Assembly: GCF_951801035.1 (NCBI RefSeq)
Contig: NZ_CATOKT010000008.1
Source of the DNA: Adlercreutzia sp910585575
GTDB taxonomy: Bacteria; Actinomycetota; Coriobacteriia; Coriobacteriales; Eggerthellaceae
DNA length: 64,000 nucleotides
Direction: 5' to 3' (one strand)
The notes below the pieces were generated by a model. The model was given only the letters and a program-made list of their open reading frames with translations. It was not told where the DNA came from and did not search any database. Positions 9,719-18,339 of the stretch are shown here, piece by piece; position 1 is the first letter of the stretch, and each line of letters opens with the position of its first letter. The position numbers and the translations under genes were made by a program.

Positions 9719-11653
9719 TTACTGTACGCACTCCTTCACCCAGGCGATGAAGTTCTCGTCGGAGTCTCCCGTGCGCTCGGCCTTGACATGCCCCTGGCCC
9801 CACACGGTGGCGAAGTCGACATCGGCGCCGTCGTTCTCAAGGGCCAGCGCCAGGTTCACCTCGGTGGTGAGGGCCGTATCGCCCTGGTTGATGCCCGTGC
9901 GAATGCGCCAGAACTTGGCCACTTCGGAGGTATGGTACCCCTCGGAAGTAGAGGCCAGGTAATAGAGCGGGCTGTACATGTTCAGGCGGGTGTCCACCGA
10001 CGTGCCCAGCGCGTCGGTGCGCGTCAAATCCTGGGCGTAGGCATCGGCATACTCGGTGCCCTCCAGCACCTTTGCCATGAGCGCGTCGAAGTGATCGCCC
10101 TCGCCGTCCCCGTCGCCGAACAGCACGTTCTCGCCCTGGGACTCATCGAGGGCATCGAAGGCTCCCAGGGTCTTCGAGGCGCGCTTGAGCGCCTTAGTGA
10201 AGTCGGCGATGCTGGTAATGGTGGCCGTGTTGGTTTTGGCGTCATAGGTTACCCAGGTGCCGTCGGCGTTCAGGGCGTCGATGTAATCCTGAGGCGTGTC
10301 GTAGGTGCCCGACAGGGTAATGCCCCCGGCGTTGTCCATGCGAGCGATGTTGTCCATGGCGGCGAAGTCCTCGCCCTCGGTGTCGCCGTTGCCATCAGTG
10401 GCGCCGGTGCCGCCCGTGCCATTCGGATCGCCACGGCCGTCGCGGGTCGGCTTCTCGCCGTCAATGGCTGGCAAATCGCCCTTGCCCTGGCCGTCCTTGC
10501 CACCCTGGCCGTCCTTACCACCCTGGCCGTTCGGGCCGCCGAAGTTCCCATCGCCATCGGGCCCGGGGAAGGCGCCGTCAGGGCCGTCGCCGTCGGGTCC
10601 GTTGCCGTCAAAGGTGCCGAAGCCGCCCTTGCCCTTCTCCTGCACCGTGTAGGGGAAGGTGGTGTCCGCCAGGAAGTTGTCGAGGGACTGCTCGATAACC
10701 TTCTTCAGATACTCGTAATAGCTGCCAGACTGATAGACGCCCTCGTCGGATTTCTCGAGGGTGAGCACGTTGCCGTTCTCGTCCTTCAGTCCCAGGGCGT
10801 TGAGCGAGAGCGCGAACTGCTCGGCCATGTCATCGGAAATGGCCTGGTCCTCGTCGGAGAGGTCCGTGCGCGTCGAGCCCAGATTCCACTCGTAGGCCTC
10901 GCTGGCCGTGTCGAGGCTGGTAACCGGGCACCAGCACATGGCGCCGTTGACAGCGTCGCTTACCCCCTCCACGGCCCCAATAGCCTGGAGGTACGGATCG
11001 TACAGGGCGCTGTTGCCCGAGGCGCCCAGCACCGCGCTCTGAGCGCCGCCGCCGCTCATGCCGAAGCTGAAGATGCGGTCCATGGCGCCCGGAAGTGTTC
11101 CCTCGTTGCTGCGCACATAGCGAATGGCCGCCTTCAGGTCGGTGACGCCGGCCGGAGCACCGGCCTCGCGACCGCGGCATCCGGCATAGACGTAGACGAA
11201 GCCCGCATCGGTGTAGGTTGCCGTGCTCTCCACGTAGTCGGTGGGAGCCGCCATGGCCATATAGCCGGGCGTTTCCACCGGCAGTACGATGGGAGCGGTG
11301 GCGGCGGTGAAGTCACCGACGGCGCCCGTCTCGTTCAGGGTGCAGGTGTAGGTGCCGTCCCCGTTGTCGGTAGCCTGGAAGTAGGCGGCCGGCACGAAAA
11401 GCCCCAGGGTTTCCGCAGAGGCATCGGCGGGGTTCTGGCAGTAGGCAATGCCCGTTTGCCAATACACGTTATGGTCGGCGTTGAAGTGCCAGGCGCTCAT
11501 ATCCACCTGGCTCCAAAGTGAGGCGGCATCCGCACTGGGCTGCTCGGCAGCCGGAGCAGCCTGATTGTCGACCGTGGTTGCCTGGCAGCCCACCAGGGCG
11601 CCACACGCCAGAGCGCACGCCAGGGCGCTGGCCGGCACAAGTCTCATTCTCAT
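9719..11653 (-). CDS. Tannase-like alpha/beta hydrolase, lipoprotein
   Basis: 644 residues from ATG 11653, chosen because AGCAGG lies five bases upstream. A lipoprotein signal peptide ends in the lipobox LVGC with Cys23. The nucleophile motif SFGMSGGGAQ puts the catalytic Ser at residue 200. CWCPVTSLDTASEAYEWNLG and a C-terminal WGQGHVKAE, whose His would complete the triad, match subtype B tannases and their coriobacterial relatives, which hydrolyse gallate esters; other esters are possible. A Gly/Asp/Pro-rich stretch of about 100 residues (roughly 350-450) is inserted between the two halves and looks like a flexible linker. An inverted repeat of the TTGTAA-N9-TTACAA family lies 68 bases upstream. 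The gene is divergent from the macrodomain/sirtuin pair. Confidence 0.8.
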   Translation of the reverse strand: MRMRLVPASALACALACGALVGCQATTVDNQAAPAAEQPSADAASLWSQVDMSAWHFNADHNVYWQTGIAYCQNPADASAETLGLFVPAAYFQATDNGDGTYTCTLNETGAVGDFTAATAPIVLPVETPGYMAMAAPTDYVESTATYTDAGFVYVYAGCRGREAGAPAGVTDLKAAIRYVRSNEGTLPGAMDRIFSFGMSGGGAQSAVLGASGNSALYDPYLQAIGAVEGVSDAVNGAMCWCPVTSLDTASEAYEWNLGSTRTDLSDEDQAISDDMAEQFALSLNALGLKDENGNVLTLEKSDEGVYQSGSYYEYLKKVIEQSLDNFLADTTFPYTVQEKGKGGFGTFDGNGPDGDGPDGAFPGPDGDGNFGGPNGQGGKDGQGGKDGQGKGDLPAIDGEKPTRDGRGDPNGTGGTGATDGNGDTEGEDFAAMDNIARMDNAGGITLSGTYDTPQDYIDALNADGTWVTYDAKTNTATITSIADFTKALKRASKTLGAFDALDESQGENVLFGDGDGEGDHFDALMAKVLEGTEYADAYAQDLTRTDALGTSVDTRLNMYSPLYYLASTSEGYHTSEVAKFWRIRTGINQGDTALTTEVNLALALENDGADVDFATVWGQGHVKAERTGDSDENFIAWVKECVQ

Positions 11654-11720
11654 GGGAACCTGCTTTCTGAGAGGGGACCGACCGCCGCCTCCCAAGGAAG
11701 CGGAAGGGCCGAATCCGATC

Positions 11721-11741
11721 TTGTAATAGTTGATTTTACAA
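11721..11741. promoter_or_regulatory. Operator candidate TTGTAA-N9-TTACAA (site 1)
   Basis: TTGTAA and TTACAA separated by nine bases, 68 bases upstream of the tannase-like start. Its reverse complement matches site 2 (11904-11924) at most positions, including the ATCAAC core of the spacer. Confidence 0.6.
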
Positions 11742-11903
11742 ATTATCCTATGGTCGTTTGATTCACCCTGCCGGGGATATAGTTTTCAACAAATATCAGC
11801 AAAGCTGAAACCCGGCTGAAAGCTTCTCCTGGCGTGGGGAGGTGCCCCTTAAGAGCCGCCCGCAACAAGGTGCGCTCGATTCGTTGACGGTACGGCATCA
11901 CAT

Positions 11904-11924
11904 TTGTAATATCAACAATTACAA
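11904..11924. promoter_or_regulatory. Operator candidate TTGTAA-N9-TTACAA (site 2)
   Basis: A perfect inverted repeat with extended arms ATTTGTAAT and ATTACAAAT (11902-11926), 80 bases upstream of the macrodomain GTG start. It is the cleanest member of the six-site family. The rest of the 359-base region 11654-12012 is AT-rich at both ends and shows no gene. Confidence 0.65.
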
Positions 11925-12012
11925 ATTATTATGGGACTGGTAATTGAACGGACAGACCCATGCGCGACATGCGGCGCATCCGCCTCTCCCCTTCTCGCAA
12001 AGGAGGTTTCCC

Positions 12013-12837
12013 GTGAGATACGAACGAAAAATGGAGCTGGTACGCACCTTGGCAGGATATCTGGCCGACGAGGCGAAGAGCCATGGCGCTTGGACCCCGG
12101 CGGATATCACGCGCACGTTGAGCAACCCGAACGCCGACTTCGAATCATTGTGGCTGGCCTTCCGCGCCCTGGTCAACGTGCGTCCCCCGTGGCCGGCCGC
12201 GGCTGACTTCCTGGTGGCCCAGGACGAGCTTTTGGAGGGCCTCATCGAGGAAGCAGGCGTTGCCACCGTGGCCGACGCCGAGCGCAGCCCCCTGGACAGC
12301 CGCCTGCGGCTTTGGCGCGGCGACATCACCACGCTGGGCACGGACGCCATCGTGAACGCCGCCAACTCGGGCATGACCGGCTGCTGGCAGCCGCTGCACT
12401 ACTGTATCGACAACGCCATCCACACCTACGCCGGCATTCAGCTGCGCGCCGAGATGCACAGTATCATGGAGGCCCAGGGCCACGAGGAGCCCACCGGGCA
12501 CGCAAAGATCACCTCGGCCTACAACCTTCCCTCCAAGCACATCATCCATACCGTGGGACCCATCGCCAACGGCCGCCCCAACGATACGCACCGCCGCCAG
12601 CTGGCCCAAAGCTATCGCGCCTGCCTGGACACAGCCCATGCCCACGATTGCCTCTCGCTGGCCTTCTGCTGTATCTCCACCGGGGTGTTCGGCTTCCCTC
12701 AGGACGAGGCAGCCTCCATTGCCGTGAGCGTCGTACGCGACTGGTTCCAGGAGCACCCCCAATCATCGCTTATCGTCGTGTTCAACGTCTTCGGCGAAAC
12801 CGACGAGATGCTCTACCGCCGCTTGCTCGAACTGTAA
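12013..12837 (+). CDS. Zinc-type macrodomain protein-ADP-ribose hydrolase
   Basis: 274 residues. The start is GTG 12013 because AAAGGAGG sits six bases before it; an in-frame ATG at 11944 has no such site. An N-terminal helical part (1-95) precedes a macrodomain with DAIVNAANSGMTGCW at 111-125 and CCISTGVFGFP near the C-terminus. C124, H129 and C131 (GCWQPLHYC) match the zinc ligands of the Zn-macro subfamily, which removes ADP-ribose placed by class-M sirtuins. The next gene encodes such a sirtuin. In Staphylococcus and Streptococcus the pair is joined by LplA2 and a GcvH-like carrier; neither is present here. A GC hairpin separates the two genes. Confidence 0.9.
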   Translation: MRYERKMELVRTLAGYLADEAKSHGAWTPADITRTLSNPNADFESLWLAFRALVNVRPPWPAAADFLVAQDELLEGLIEEAGVATVADAERSPLDSRLRLWRGDITTLGTDAIVNAANSGMTGCWQPLHYCIDNAIHTYAGIQLRAEMHSIMEAQGHEEPTGHAKITSAYNLPSKHIIHTVGPIANGRPNDTHRRQLAQSYRACLDTAHAHDCLSLAFCCISTGVFGFPQDEAASIAVSVVRDWFQEHPQSSLIVVFNVFGETDEMLYRRLLEL

Positions 12838-12838
12838 G

Positions 12839-12869
12839 GAACGGCTCGCTTCTGGAAAGCGAGCCGTTC
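12839..12869 (+). terminator. Hairpin between macrodomain and sirtuin genes
   Basis: GAACGGCTCGCTT pairs with AAGCGAGCCGTTC (13 bp, loop CTGGA), directly after the macrodomain stop codon. It is followed by TCTCCCCCTC, a weak U tract. It may be a terminator or attenuator that lowers sirtuin expression. Confidence 0.6.
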
Positions 12870-12900
12870 TCCCCCTCCGCCCTTATGCGAAAGGATTCCC

Positions 12901-13800
12901 ATGCTTCCCTTTTTCTCCACCCCGCCCTGCCCGCAAACCCCCGAAGAGCGCGAAGAGGCCCTGAAGCGCGCCCGCGCCGTCATGGCCGAGACCGACCGTG
13001 TGCTCATCGGCGCCGGCGCCGGACTGTCCACGGCCGCCGGCATCAACTACGGCGGCCAGCGCTTCCAAGAGACGTTCCCCTCGTTCATCAAGCGCTACGG
13101 CATGACGGATATGTACTCGGCAGGCTTCTACCCCTTCCCCACCGAGGAAGACCGCTGGGCCTACTGGGCGCACCACGCTACGGTGAACAACTTGGGGCTC
13201 GTCGCCCAGCCGCTTTACGAGGAGATCTACGAGTGGGCGCGCACCCGCGACTACTTCGTTATCACCACTAACGCCGATATGCAGTTCTTTAAGGCCGGCT
13301 TCGACCCGGAGCGCATCTTCGCCACCCAGGGCGATTACGCCCACATCCAGTGCATCACCGGCCAGCACGGCATCCGCGAGGACGCTGAGCTGTTCGCCCG
13401 CATCGAGGAGGACACCGACCATGGCAAGCGTACCCGCATCACCGACGCGAGCCTGGTACCCACCTGCGACGTGTGCGGGGCGCCGATGAACATGCATCTG
13501 CGCGTGGACGACTCCTTCGTGCAGACCGACGACTGGTACGCCGCCGAGAAGCGCTACCGGGAGTTCGTGTCGGAGATCCCCGAGAAGAAGACGCTTCTTC
13601 TAGAGCTGGGCGTGGGCTGGAACACCCCGGTGTGGATTCGCATGCCCTTCGAGCGCATCGCCAAGCAGACGGGAAGCCCGCTCATTCGCATGAACTACGA
13701 CAGCGCTGAGGTGGACGGCTCTATCAAGAGCGGTATTGCCATCGAGGGCGACATTGCCCAGACCTTCCCCGTCATCAGCGGCGAGAAGCCGTTAGCCTAG
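12901..13800 (+). CDS. Class-M sirtuin (SirTM), likely protein ADP-ribosyltransferase
   Basis: 299 residues of the Sir2 fold. The NAD-binding motif GAGAGLSTAAGINY is at 37-50 and TTNADMQF at 122-129. ATQGDY has Gln143 where deacylase sirtuins have the catalytic His; this replacement is typical of SirTM enzymes, which transfer ADP-ribose to a lipoylated carrier instead of deacylating. Cys151, Cys189 and Cys192 could form a zinc site. The start has AAAGGA six bases upstream. It follows the Zn-macrodomain gene in the usual SirTM-macro order. The expected substrate carrier (GcvH-L) and ligase (LplA2) are not in the window, so the target is unknown. Confidence 0.9.
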   Translation: MLPFFSTPPCPQTPEEREEALKRARAVMAETDRVLIGAGAGLSTAAGINYGGQRFQETFPSFIKRYGMTDMYSAGFYPFPTEEDRWAYWAHHATVNNLGLVAQPLYEEIYEWARTRDYFVITTNADMQFFKAGFDPERIFATQGDYAHIQCITGQHGIREDAELFARIEEDTDHGKRTRITDASLVPTCDVCGAPMNMHLRVDDSFVQTDDWYAAEKRYREFVSEIPEKKTLLLELGVGWNTPVWIRMPFERIAKQTGSPLIRMNYDSAEVDGSIKSGIAIEGDIAQTFPVISGEKPLA

Positions 13801-13819
13801 CCAACCTAGCAAAAAAGAA

Positions 13820-13842
13820 GCCCCGCCAGGGGGAGGCGGGGC
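13820..13842 (-). terminator. Terminator of the flavoprotein gene, shared with sirtuin end
   Basis: GCCCCGCC and GGCGGGGC form an 8-bp stem. On the minus strand it is followed by TTCTTTTTT, a good U tract, so it ends the flavoprotein transcript. It may also stop the sirtuin transcript coming from the other side. Confidence 0.8.
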
Positions 13843-13933
13843 AAAGAGGTTATGACCTTGGCGGGCACCCATAAGGGAGGGAGGGGCGGGCGCCTGCGAG
13901 GCCCTCGAATTGGTTGCGAATCGCAGCTTCGGC

Positions 13934-15550
13934 TTACAGCTCCTTGATGGCGCTCTGCACGGCCTTGCGGCCCGAGTAGCAGCAATAGCCGGAGTTGCCG
14001 CCGCATACGGCGATGTTGTAGGTGTCGCCGAAGATGGCGCAGCCGTCCATGCCGGCGCCGTAGAGGCCCGGGATGACCTGCTGCGTGGCGGACACCAGCT
14101 GCATGTCCTCGTTGAGCTTGTAGCCGCCGATGGACTTGATGATCTGGAAGTCGATGCGAGCCGCGTAGAAAGGCGGGGTGGCCACGGGCTTCAGGTAGGT
14201 CGGATCGGTGCCGAACTCGTCGTCCTTGCCAGCCTCGCAGTAGCCGTTGTAGTTGCTCACGGTCTCAGCCAGCACAGCGGGGTCGAGCCCCATCTGGGAA
14301 GCCAGTTCCTCGATCGTGTCGGCCTTGAACACCGAGCCGGCGTCGTCGGCAATAGCTCCGTCGATCTCGTCCTGCAGGCCCTCCAGGTTGGCACCGATGC
14401 CCGGGCCGAACATGTAGTCGACGTACACGCCGCTGCCCTTCTCGAACAGATCCACCATGGAAGAGTCGAAGATGGTATGCACGGCACCCTGGGTGCGGAT
14501 GCAGTTCGTGGCGATGTTCAGGTCGATCTCCTGCTGAAGATCCTCGCGCATGAAGCGGCGGCCCTTGTTGTTCACGGCCAACAGGCAGTGGCGCGTAGCA
14601 CAGCCGTTGAGCGCCTCGCCGGCACCGTAGACGTACGAGTTCTGCAGCACGCACATGGAACGGGTGCCCGCACCGGCCTGCATGGCCATGCGGTAGCCGT
14701 CGCCAGTGGAGTCCTGGCCCGTGGTAGAGGCGGAGAAGGTGGTGTCAATGCCCATCTTCTCGGCGATAAGCTCCAGATCGCCCGCCGCACCGCCGGTGCA
14801 GATGATAACGGCCTTGGCGTTCACCTGAAGGTAGTCCTTGGAGCCGTCCTCCTGGGCGTACACGCCCTTTACGGCGCCGTCCTCGATGATGAGCTCGGTG
14901 GCAGAAGTCTTGTAGCGAACGTTGATACCGCCATCTTCCAGAGCCTTGGCCAGGCAGTCCATAGCTTGCTGGCCGTTGTGCTCCTTCCACCAGTGGAAGC
15001 AGTCGAACTTGCCCATGCCCTGGTAGTTATCGATCTCGCCGAACTCGACGCCATGGTTGACCATCCAGTCGACGTTCTCGCCCGAAGTACCGAAGAACTC
15101 CTCGTACTGCCAGTAGTTGGTGAAGTAGTGAGCGTACTCCTGCTCCTCAGCGATCATGTCGCGCACATCGTAGTCGGGAACGCCGGCGGCCTTCTGCAGC
15201 GAACTGCCGCTGCCGAACATGCCCTCGGTGAAGATGCCGGTACCGCCATAGGTGGCAGCGCGCTCGAGCACGACGACGTTCACGTTGGACTCCATGGCCT
15301 CGACCGCTGCGGCTAGGCCCGACCAGCCAGCGCCCAGCACGACAATGTCGCAATCAATGGTCTCGGCAACGTTCTTGGCCTCTTCGGCGGTCTCGCCGGT
15401 GTCGGCCAACGGAGCCTCGTCCGTCGAGGCGTTCGTTGCCGTCGGTGCGCAGCCGGACAGCGCGCCGGCAGCCAGAATGCCGCCGAAGGCCGCAGCGCCG
15501 CTCAGGAACGCACGACGAGATACGCCCTCGGTCTTTTCAAATTCAGTCAT
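13934..15550 (-). CDS. Tat-exported FAD-dependent oxidoreductase (fumarate reductase-like flavoprotein)
   Basis: 538 residues from ATG 15550 (GGGAG four bases upstream). A twin-arginine signal SRRAFLSG is followed by a lipobox-like LSGC with Cys34, so the protein is probably a Tat-exported lipoprotein. The dinucleotide-binding motif DIVVLGAGWSGLAAA is at 69-83, and the C-terminus has the family's GLYGAGMDG block. It belongs to the FAD_binding_2 group (fumarate, urocanate, 3-ketosteroid and cinnamate reductases), but no FMN-binding or haem domain is present. Eggerthellaceae encode dozens of such enzymes for varied acceptors; the substrate here is unknown. An MFS gene and a LysR gene lie upstream on the same strand. 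Confidence 0.85.
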   Translation of the reverse strand: MTEFEKTEGVSRRAFLSGAAAFGGILAAGALSGCAPTATNASTDEAPLADTGETAEEAKNVAETIDCDIVVLGAGWSGLAAAVEAMESNVNVVVLERAATYGGTGIFTEGMFGSGSSLQKAAGVPDYDVRDMIAEEQEYAHYFTNYWQYEEFFGTSGENVDWMVNHGVEFGEIDNYQGMGKFDCFHWWKEHNGQQAMDCLAKALEDGGINVRYKTSATELIIEDGAVKGVYAQEDGSKDYLQVNAKAVIICTGGAAGDLELIAEKMGIDTTFSASTTGQDSTGDGYRMAMQAGAGTRSMCVLQNSYVYGAGEALNGCATRHCLLAVNNKGRRFMREDLQQEIDLNIATNCIRTQGAVHTIFDSSMVDLFEKGSGVYVDYMFGPGIGANLEGLQDEIDGAIADDAGSVFKADTIEELASQMGLDPAVLAETVSNYNGYCEAGKDDEFGTDPTYLKPVATPPFYAARIDFQIIKSIGGYKLNEDMQLVSATQQVIPGLYGAGMDGCAIFGDTYNIAVCGGNSGYCCYSGRKAVQSAIKEL

Positions 15551-15641
15551 GTTTCTCCCTTTCCTTCGAAGTCTCCAAAACTTCATGGCTTGAAGTCTAG
15601 GTTCAGCGAAGGCGCGGGAGAATAATCAACCTATTGTGCTT

Positions 15642-15662
15642 GCTACAACCGCCCGTTGTAGC
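15642..15662. promoter_or_regulatory. Inverted repeat upstream of the flavoprotein
   Basis: GCTACAAC-CGCCC-GTTGTAGC is a perfect 8-bp inverted repeat about 90 bases upstream of the flavoprotein ATG and just past the MFS stop codon. It could be an operator or a small hairpin. The same arms, in reverse order, occur at 36369-36391. Confidence 0.45.
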
Positions 15663-15703
15663 CCGTCCACGGGAAGAGACGTCAGAACCGTCCAGTGCGC
15701 TGG

Positions 15704-17149
15704 TTACTCGATAGCATCGACGGCGCGCAGTTCGGCATCGGCTACCGCATCCTCGGCGACCGCTTCAAGGGCCAGAGCGCGACGCTTGCGAGCGTACAGA
15801 TACGCAATGACGGTACCGATGACGGCGATGGCACAGGCCACTGCCACCGCTGCCGCAAAGCCGTCGGCCTGGGCCACGGCAGCGGTCGTTCCCTCGGCCT
15901 GTACGTTGGCCGCCACGGCCGACAGCACGCCGATGAACAGCGACGGGCCGATGGAAGCGGCAATTTGAATGAACGTGTTCAAGATGGCCACACCGTGGGG
16001 ATGCTGGTGAGGCAGCAGCGTCTGCAGACCGGCCGCCTGGGAGGGCGACAAGATAAGACCCACCCCCGCGTACACTGCCACCGAGGCCAGAAGCACCCCT
16101 ATCAGGGACAGCTGCGTGGCGCACAGGCACACCGCCGCCTGACCCACGGCAATAAGCCCGAAGCCGGCGGGCAGCAGGGGCCAGCAGCCCTTGGTATCCA
16201 TAACCTTACCGCCGACAAGCGCCGTCACCGCGTTCACCAGAATGGGCGCCAGCAAAAGCGCACCGGCCGCCAGAGCCGTGGCGCCTAACGCGCCCTCGAA
16301 GTACAGCGGCAGCAACACGCTCATGGAGAAGGTGGTCATCATGGCCACTACCATCAGCGCGCACACGGGAGCGAACAGGGAGTTGTGCAACGGCCCCAGG
16401 TTCAGCAGCGGGTTGGAAATTCGATGCTGGCGAATGACGAACACGGCCATGGCGGCCAAACCCACCACGATGGTCCCCAGCGCCAAAAGCGTCTCGGACG
16501 CAATGAGTGACAGGCCGAACACGAAGAAGAACAGCCCCGCCGCCGAAAGGACCACCGACGGCAAATCCAGTTTCACCGGCTCCGGCTCGTCGATGTTGCG
16601 CATGAAGAACACGCCGGCAATGGCCAGCAGCACAATGACGGCCGCAGGCGGCACAAGCACGCTGCGCCATCCGAAAGTGGTCACCATAACGCCGCTGACC
16701 ACCGGGGCCAGCGCGGGCCCGAAGGTGATCATGCAGCTGCCGATGGACAAGTAGGTGCCCGTCTTCTCGTGAGGCGCCACGGCCAGTACCGTGCTCATCA
16801 TGAGCGGAATGAACAGGCCCGTCCCTACCGCCTGAACAAGGCGGAAGACAAGGAACAGGGGCCAGGTAGGCATAAACATATCCACAATAAGGCCCGCGCC
16901 CAGGAAGCCGGCAGCGCTGAGGTACAAGGTGCGCAGCTTCAGGCGTTTGAAGAGAAACGCCGTGGTAGTAACCACGATGGCGGTGACAATCATATAGCCC
17001 GTAACCAGCCACTGCGCCGTATTGGCGCCGATGGAAAACTCGTTCATGATGCTGATGAGCGCCACATTGATGGTGTTCTCATTGAACGAGGCAACGAATG
17101 CGCTGCCGTATAAGACGGCCAACATGGGAATGACTTGACGTTTGTTCAT
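15704..17149 (-). CDS. MFS transporter, DHA2-like (14 predicted helices)
   Basis: 481 residues from ATG 17149, chosen because GAGGATCC lies just upstream. The first helices (YGSAFVASFNENTINVALISI) and the signature-like GSCMITFGPALAPVVSGVM match drug:H+ antiporter-2 type major facilitator proteins, which export amphipathic compounds or move organic anions. The C-terminus is Ala/Glu-rich. It lies between a LysR regulator and a Tat flavoprotein, so it may move that enzyme's substrate or product. A TTGTAA-N9-TTACAG site lies 89 bases upstream. Confidence 0.85.
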   Translation of the reverse strand: MNKRQVIPMLAVLYGSAFVASFNENTINVALISIMNEFSIGANTAQWLVTGYMIVTAIVVTTTAFLFKRLKLRTLYLSAAGFLGAGLIVDMFMPTWPLFLVFRLVQAVGTGLFIPLMMSTVLAVAPHEKTGTYLSIGSCMITFGPALAPVVSGVMVTTFGWRSVLVPPAAVIVLLAIAGVFFMRNIDEPEPVKLDLPSVVLSAAGLFFFVFGLSLIASETLLALGTIVVGLAAMAVFVIRQHRISNPLLNLGPLHNSLFAPVCALMVVAMMTTFSMSVLLPLYFEGALGATALAAGALLLAPILVNAVTALVGGKVMDTKGCWPLLPAGFGLIAVGQAAVCLCATQLSLIGVLLASVAVYAGVGLILSPSQAAGLQTLLPHQHPHGVAILNTFIQIAASIGPSLFIGVLSAVAANVQAEGTTAAVAQADGFAAAVAVACAIAVIGTVIAYLYARKRRALALEAVAEDAVADAELRAVDAIE

Positions 17150-17237
17150 GGATCCTCTTCGGTTCCGCACCGCTGCACGGTCCCCGAAATCCAACGAGCG
17201 AGTGCCGTGCAACTGGACTTACGTTACTGACTGCTCG

Positions 17238-17258
17238 TTGTAAGGACGCATGTTACAG
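17238..17258. promoter_or_regulatory. Operator candidate TTGTAA-N9-TTACAG (site 3)
   Basis: One arm base departs from the consensus. It lies 89 bases upstream of the MFS start and after the LysR stop codon. Confidence 0.45.
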
Positions 17259-17390
17259 AAATTGCCATCCCGCAAGCCTTCAGCAAATCACCGAATGGGG
17301 GCAACCGGTTCGGGAACGGCTCGGCATCGCGAAGAACCATAGAGAGGCGGCGGAGCGAAAGACGGCCGAGCCCCGTCGCCCTTCCCGCTC

Positions 17391-18281
17391 CTACACGACA
17401 GAGAGATAGGGCACCAGTGCCTCGCGAAGCACTTCAACGGCTTTATCGTCATAGAAGAACGGAGAGCGCATAAGATAGAGCCCCACCTTGCCGAGGGGAT
17501 AAAAGCGCAGCTTTTCACGGGTTCCCTCAAACAGGAGACTGTGCCAGCTGATGACACCATCGCAGTAGGTCAGAACGAAGCCGTCGAGGTTCATGGTATC
17601 GCGTGCCTGGGGCACGAACTGCGGCGGCTGCGAGCAACCGTAGTCGGCAAGCACTGCATCAATCCAGGCCCGCGTCACCTCATTGGGAACAGGCAAATCA
17701 ACAGTCGCGATATCGATCGGCGTCAAAACCTCCTTGGCCGCTAGAGGATGATCGCGCTTCAGAGCAAGGAACACTTTGATGTCGGCAAGCTTGACAGCGT
17801 GCTCCCCCACATCGGCTCCTCCGCTCGACACCACGAGCCCCAAGCTGCGCGCTCCGCTTTGCACGTCGATGCGACACTCGTCGCCATCCAGGTCATCTAC
17901 GATCAGCCGGAAGGGGTGCCATGCGGAAGCGGCGCACTCCTGCACAATAGCGGGCATGGCGTCGGGGCGATTGCGCAGAAGCCCCTTCTCAACGCAGAGC
18001 GTCACCTGGGCGCCCACCGCCCGCTTTGCCTCCTCGAAACGCGCGAGCGCCTCGTCATATTCCCTGACGAGGCGCTCGGTGTCTTCAAAGAGGAACGTGC
18101 CCAGAGCCGTAGGCTCCATGCCGGCGCTCGTGCGCTCGAACAGCGTCACGCCCAGCTCTTGCTCGAGGGCGGCAATCTGCTTCGAGAGCGCTTGCTGGCT
18201 GATAAACAGCACTTTGGCCGCCCGCGACAGGCTGCGCTCTTGGTACACCGCTCGAAAGCTGTTGATGTGCTTTATCTCCAT
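17391..18281 (-). CDS. LysR family transcriptional regulator
   Basis: 296 residues with an N-terminal winged helix-turn-helix (SLSRAAKVLFISQQALSKQIAALEQELG split over about 17-45) and a C-terminal effector-binding domain. LysR proteins usually activate neighbouring genes when bound to a small-molecule inducer; the MFS and flavoprotein genes downstream on the same strand are the obvious targets. The gap to the upstream NmrA-like gene is only 58 bases and contains a TTGTAA-N9-TTACAT site 19 bases before the start codon. ATG 18281 is preceded by weak purine-rich sequence. Confidence 0.9.
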   Translation of the reverse strand: MEIKHINSFRAVYQERSLSRAAKVLFISQQALSKQIAALEQELGVTLFERTSAGMEPTALGTFLFEDTERLVREYDEALARFEEAKRAVGAQVTLCVEKGLLRNRPDAMPAIVQECAASAWHPFRLIVDDLDGDECRIDVQSGARSLGLVVSSGGADVGEHAVKLADIKVFLALKRDHPLAAKEVLTPIDIATVDLPVPNEVTRAWIDAVLADYGCSQPPQFVPQARDTMNLDGFVLTYCDGVISWHSLLFEGTREKLRFYPLGKVGLYLMRSPFFYDDKAVEVLREALVPYLSVV

Positions 18282-18299
18282 GAGAGGCAGTTTAGCACA

Positions 18300-18320
18300 T
18301 TGTAAGTACGGAAATTACAT
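18300..18320. promoter_or_regulatory. Operator candidate TTGTAA-N9-TTACAT (site 4)
   Basis: Inverted repeat in the 58-base gap upstream of the LysR start, with the same nine-base spacing as the other sites. At this position a bound protein would block the LysR promoter or ribosome site. Confidence 0.5.
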
Positions 18321-18339
18321 CTTACTTTGGCGCCCCTTG

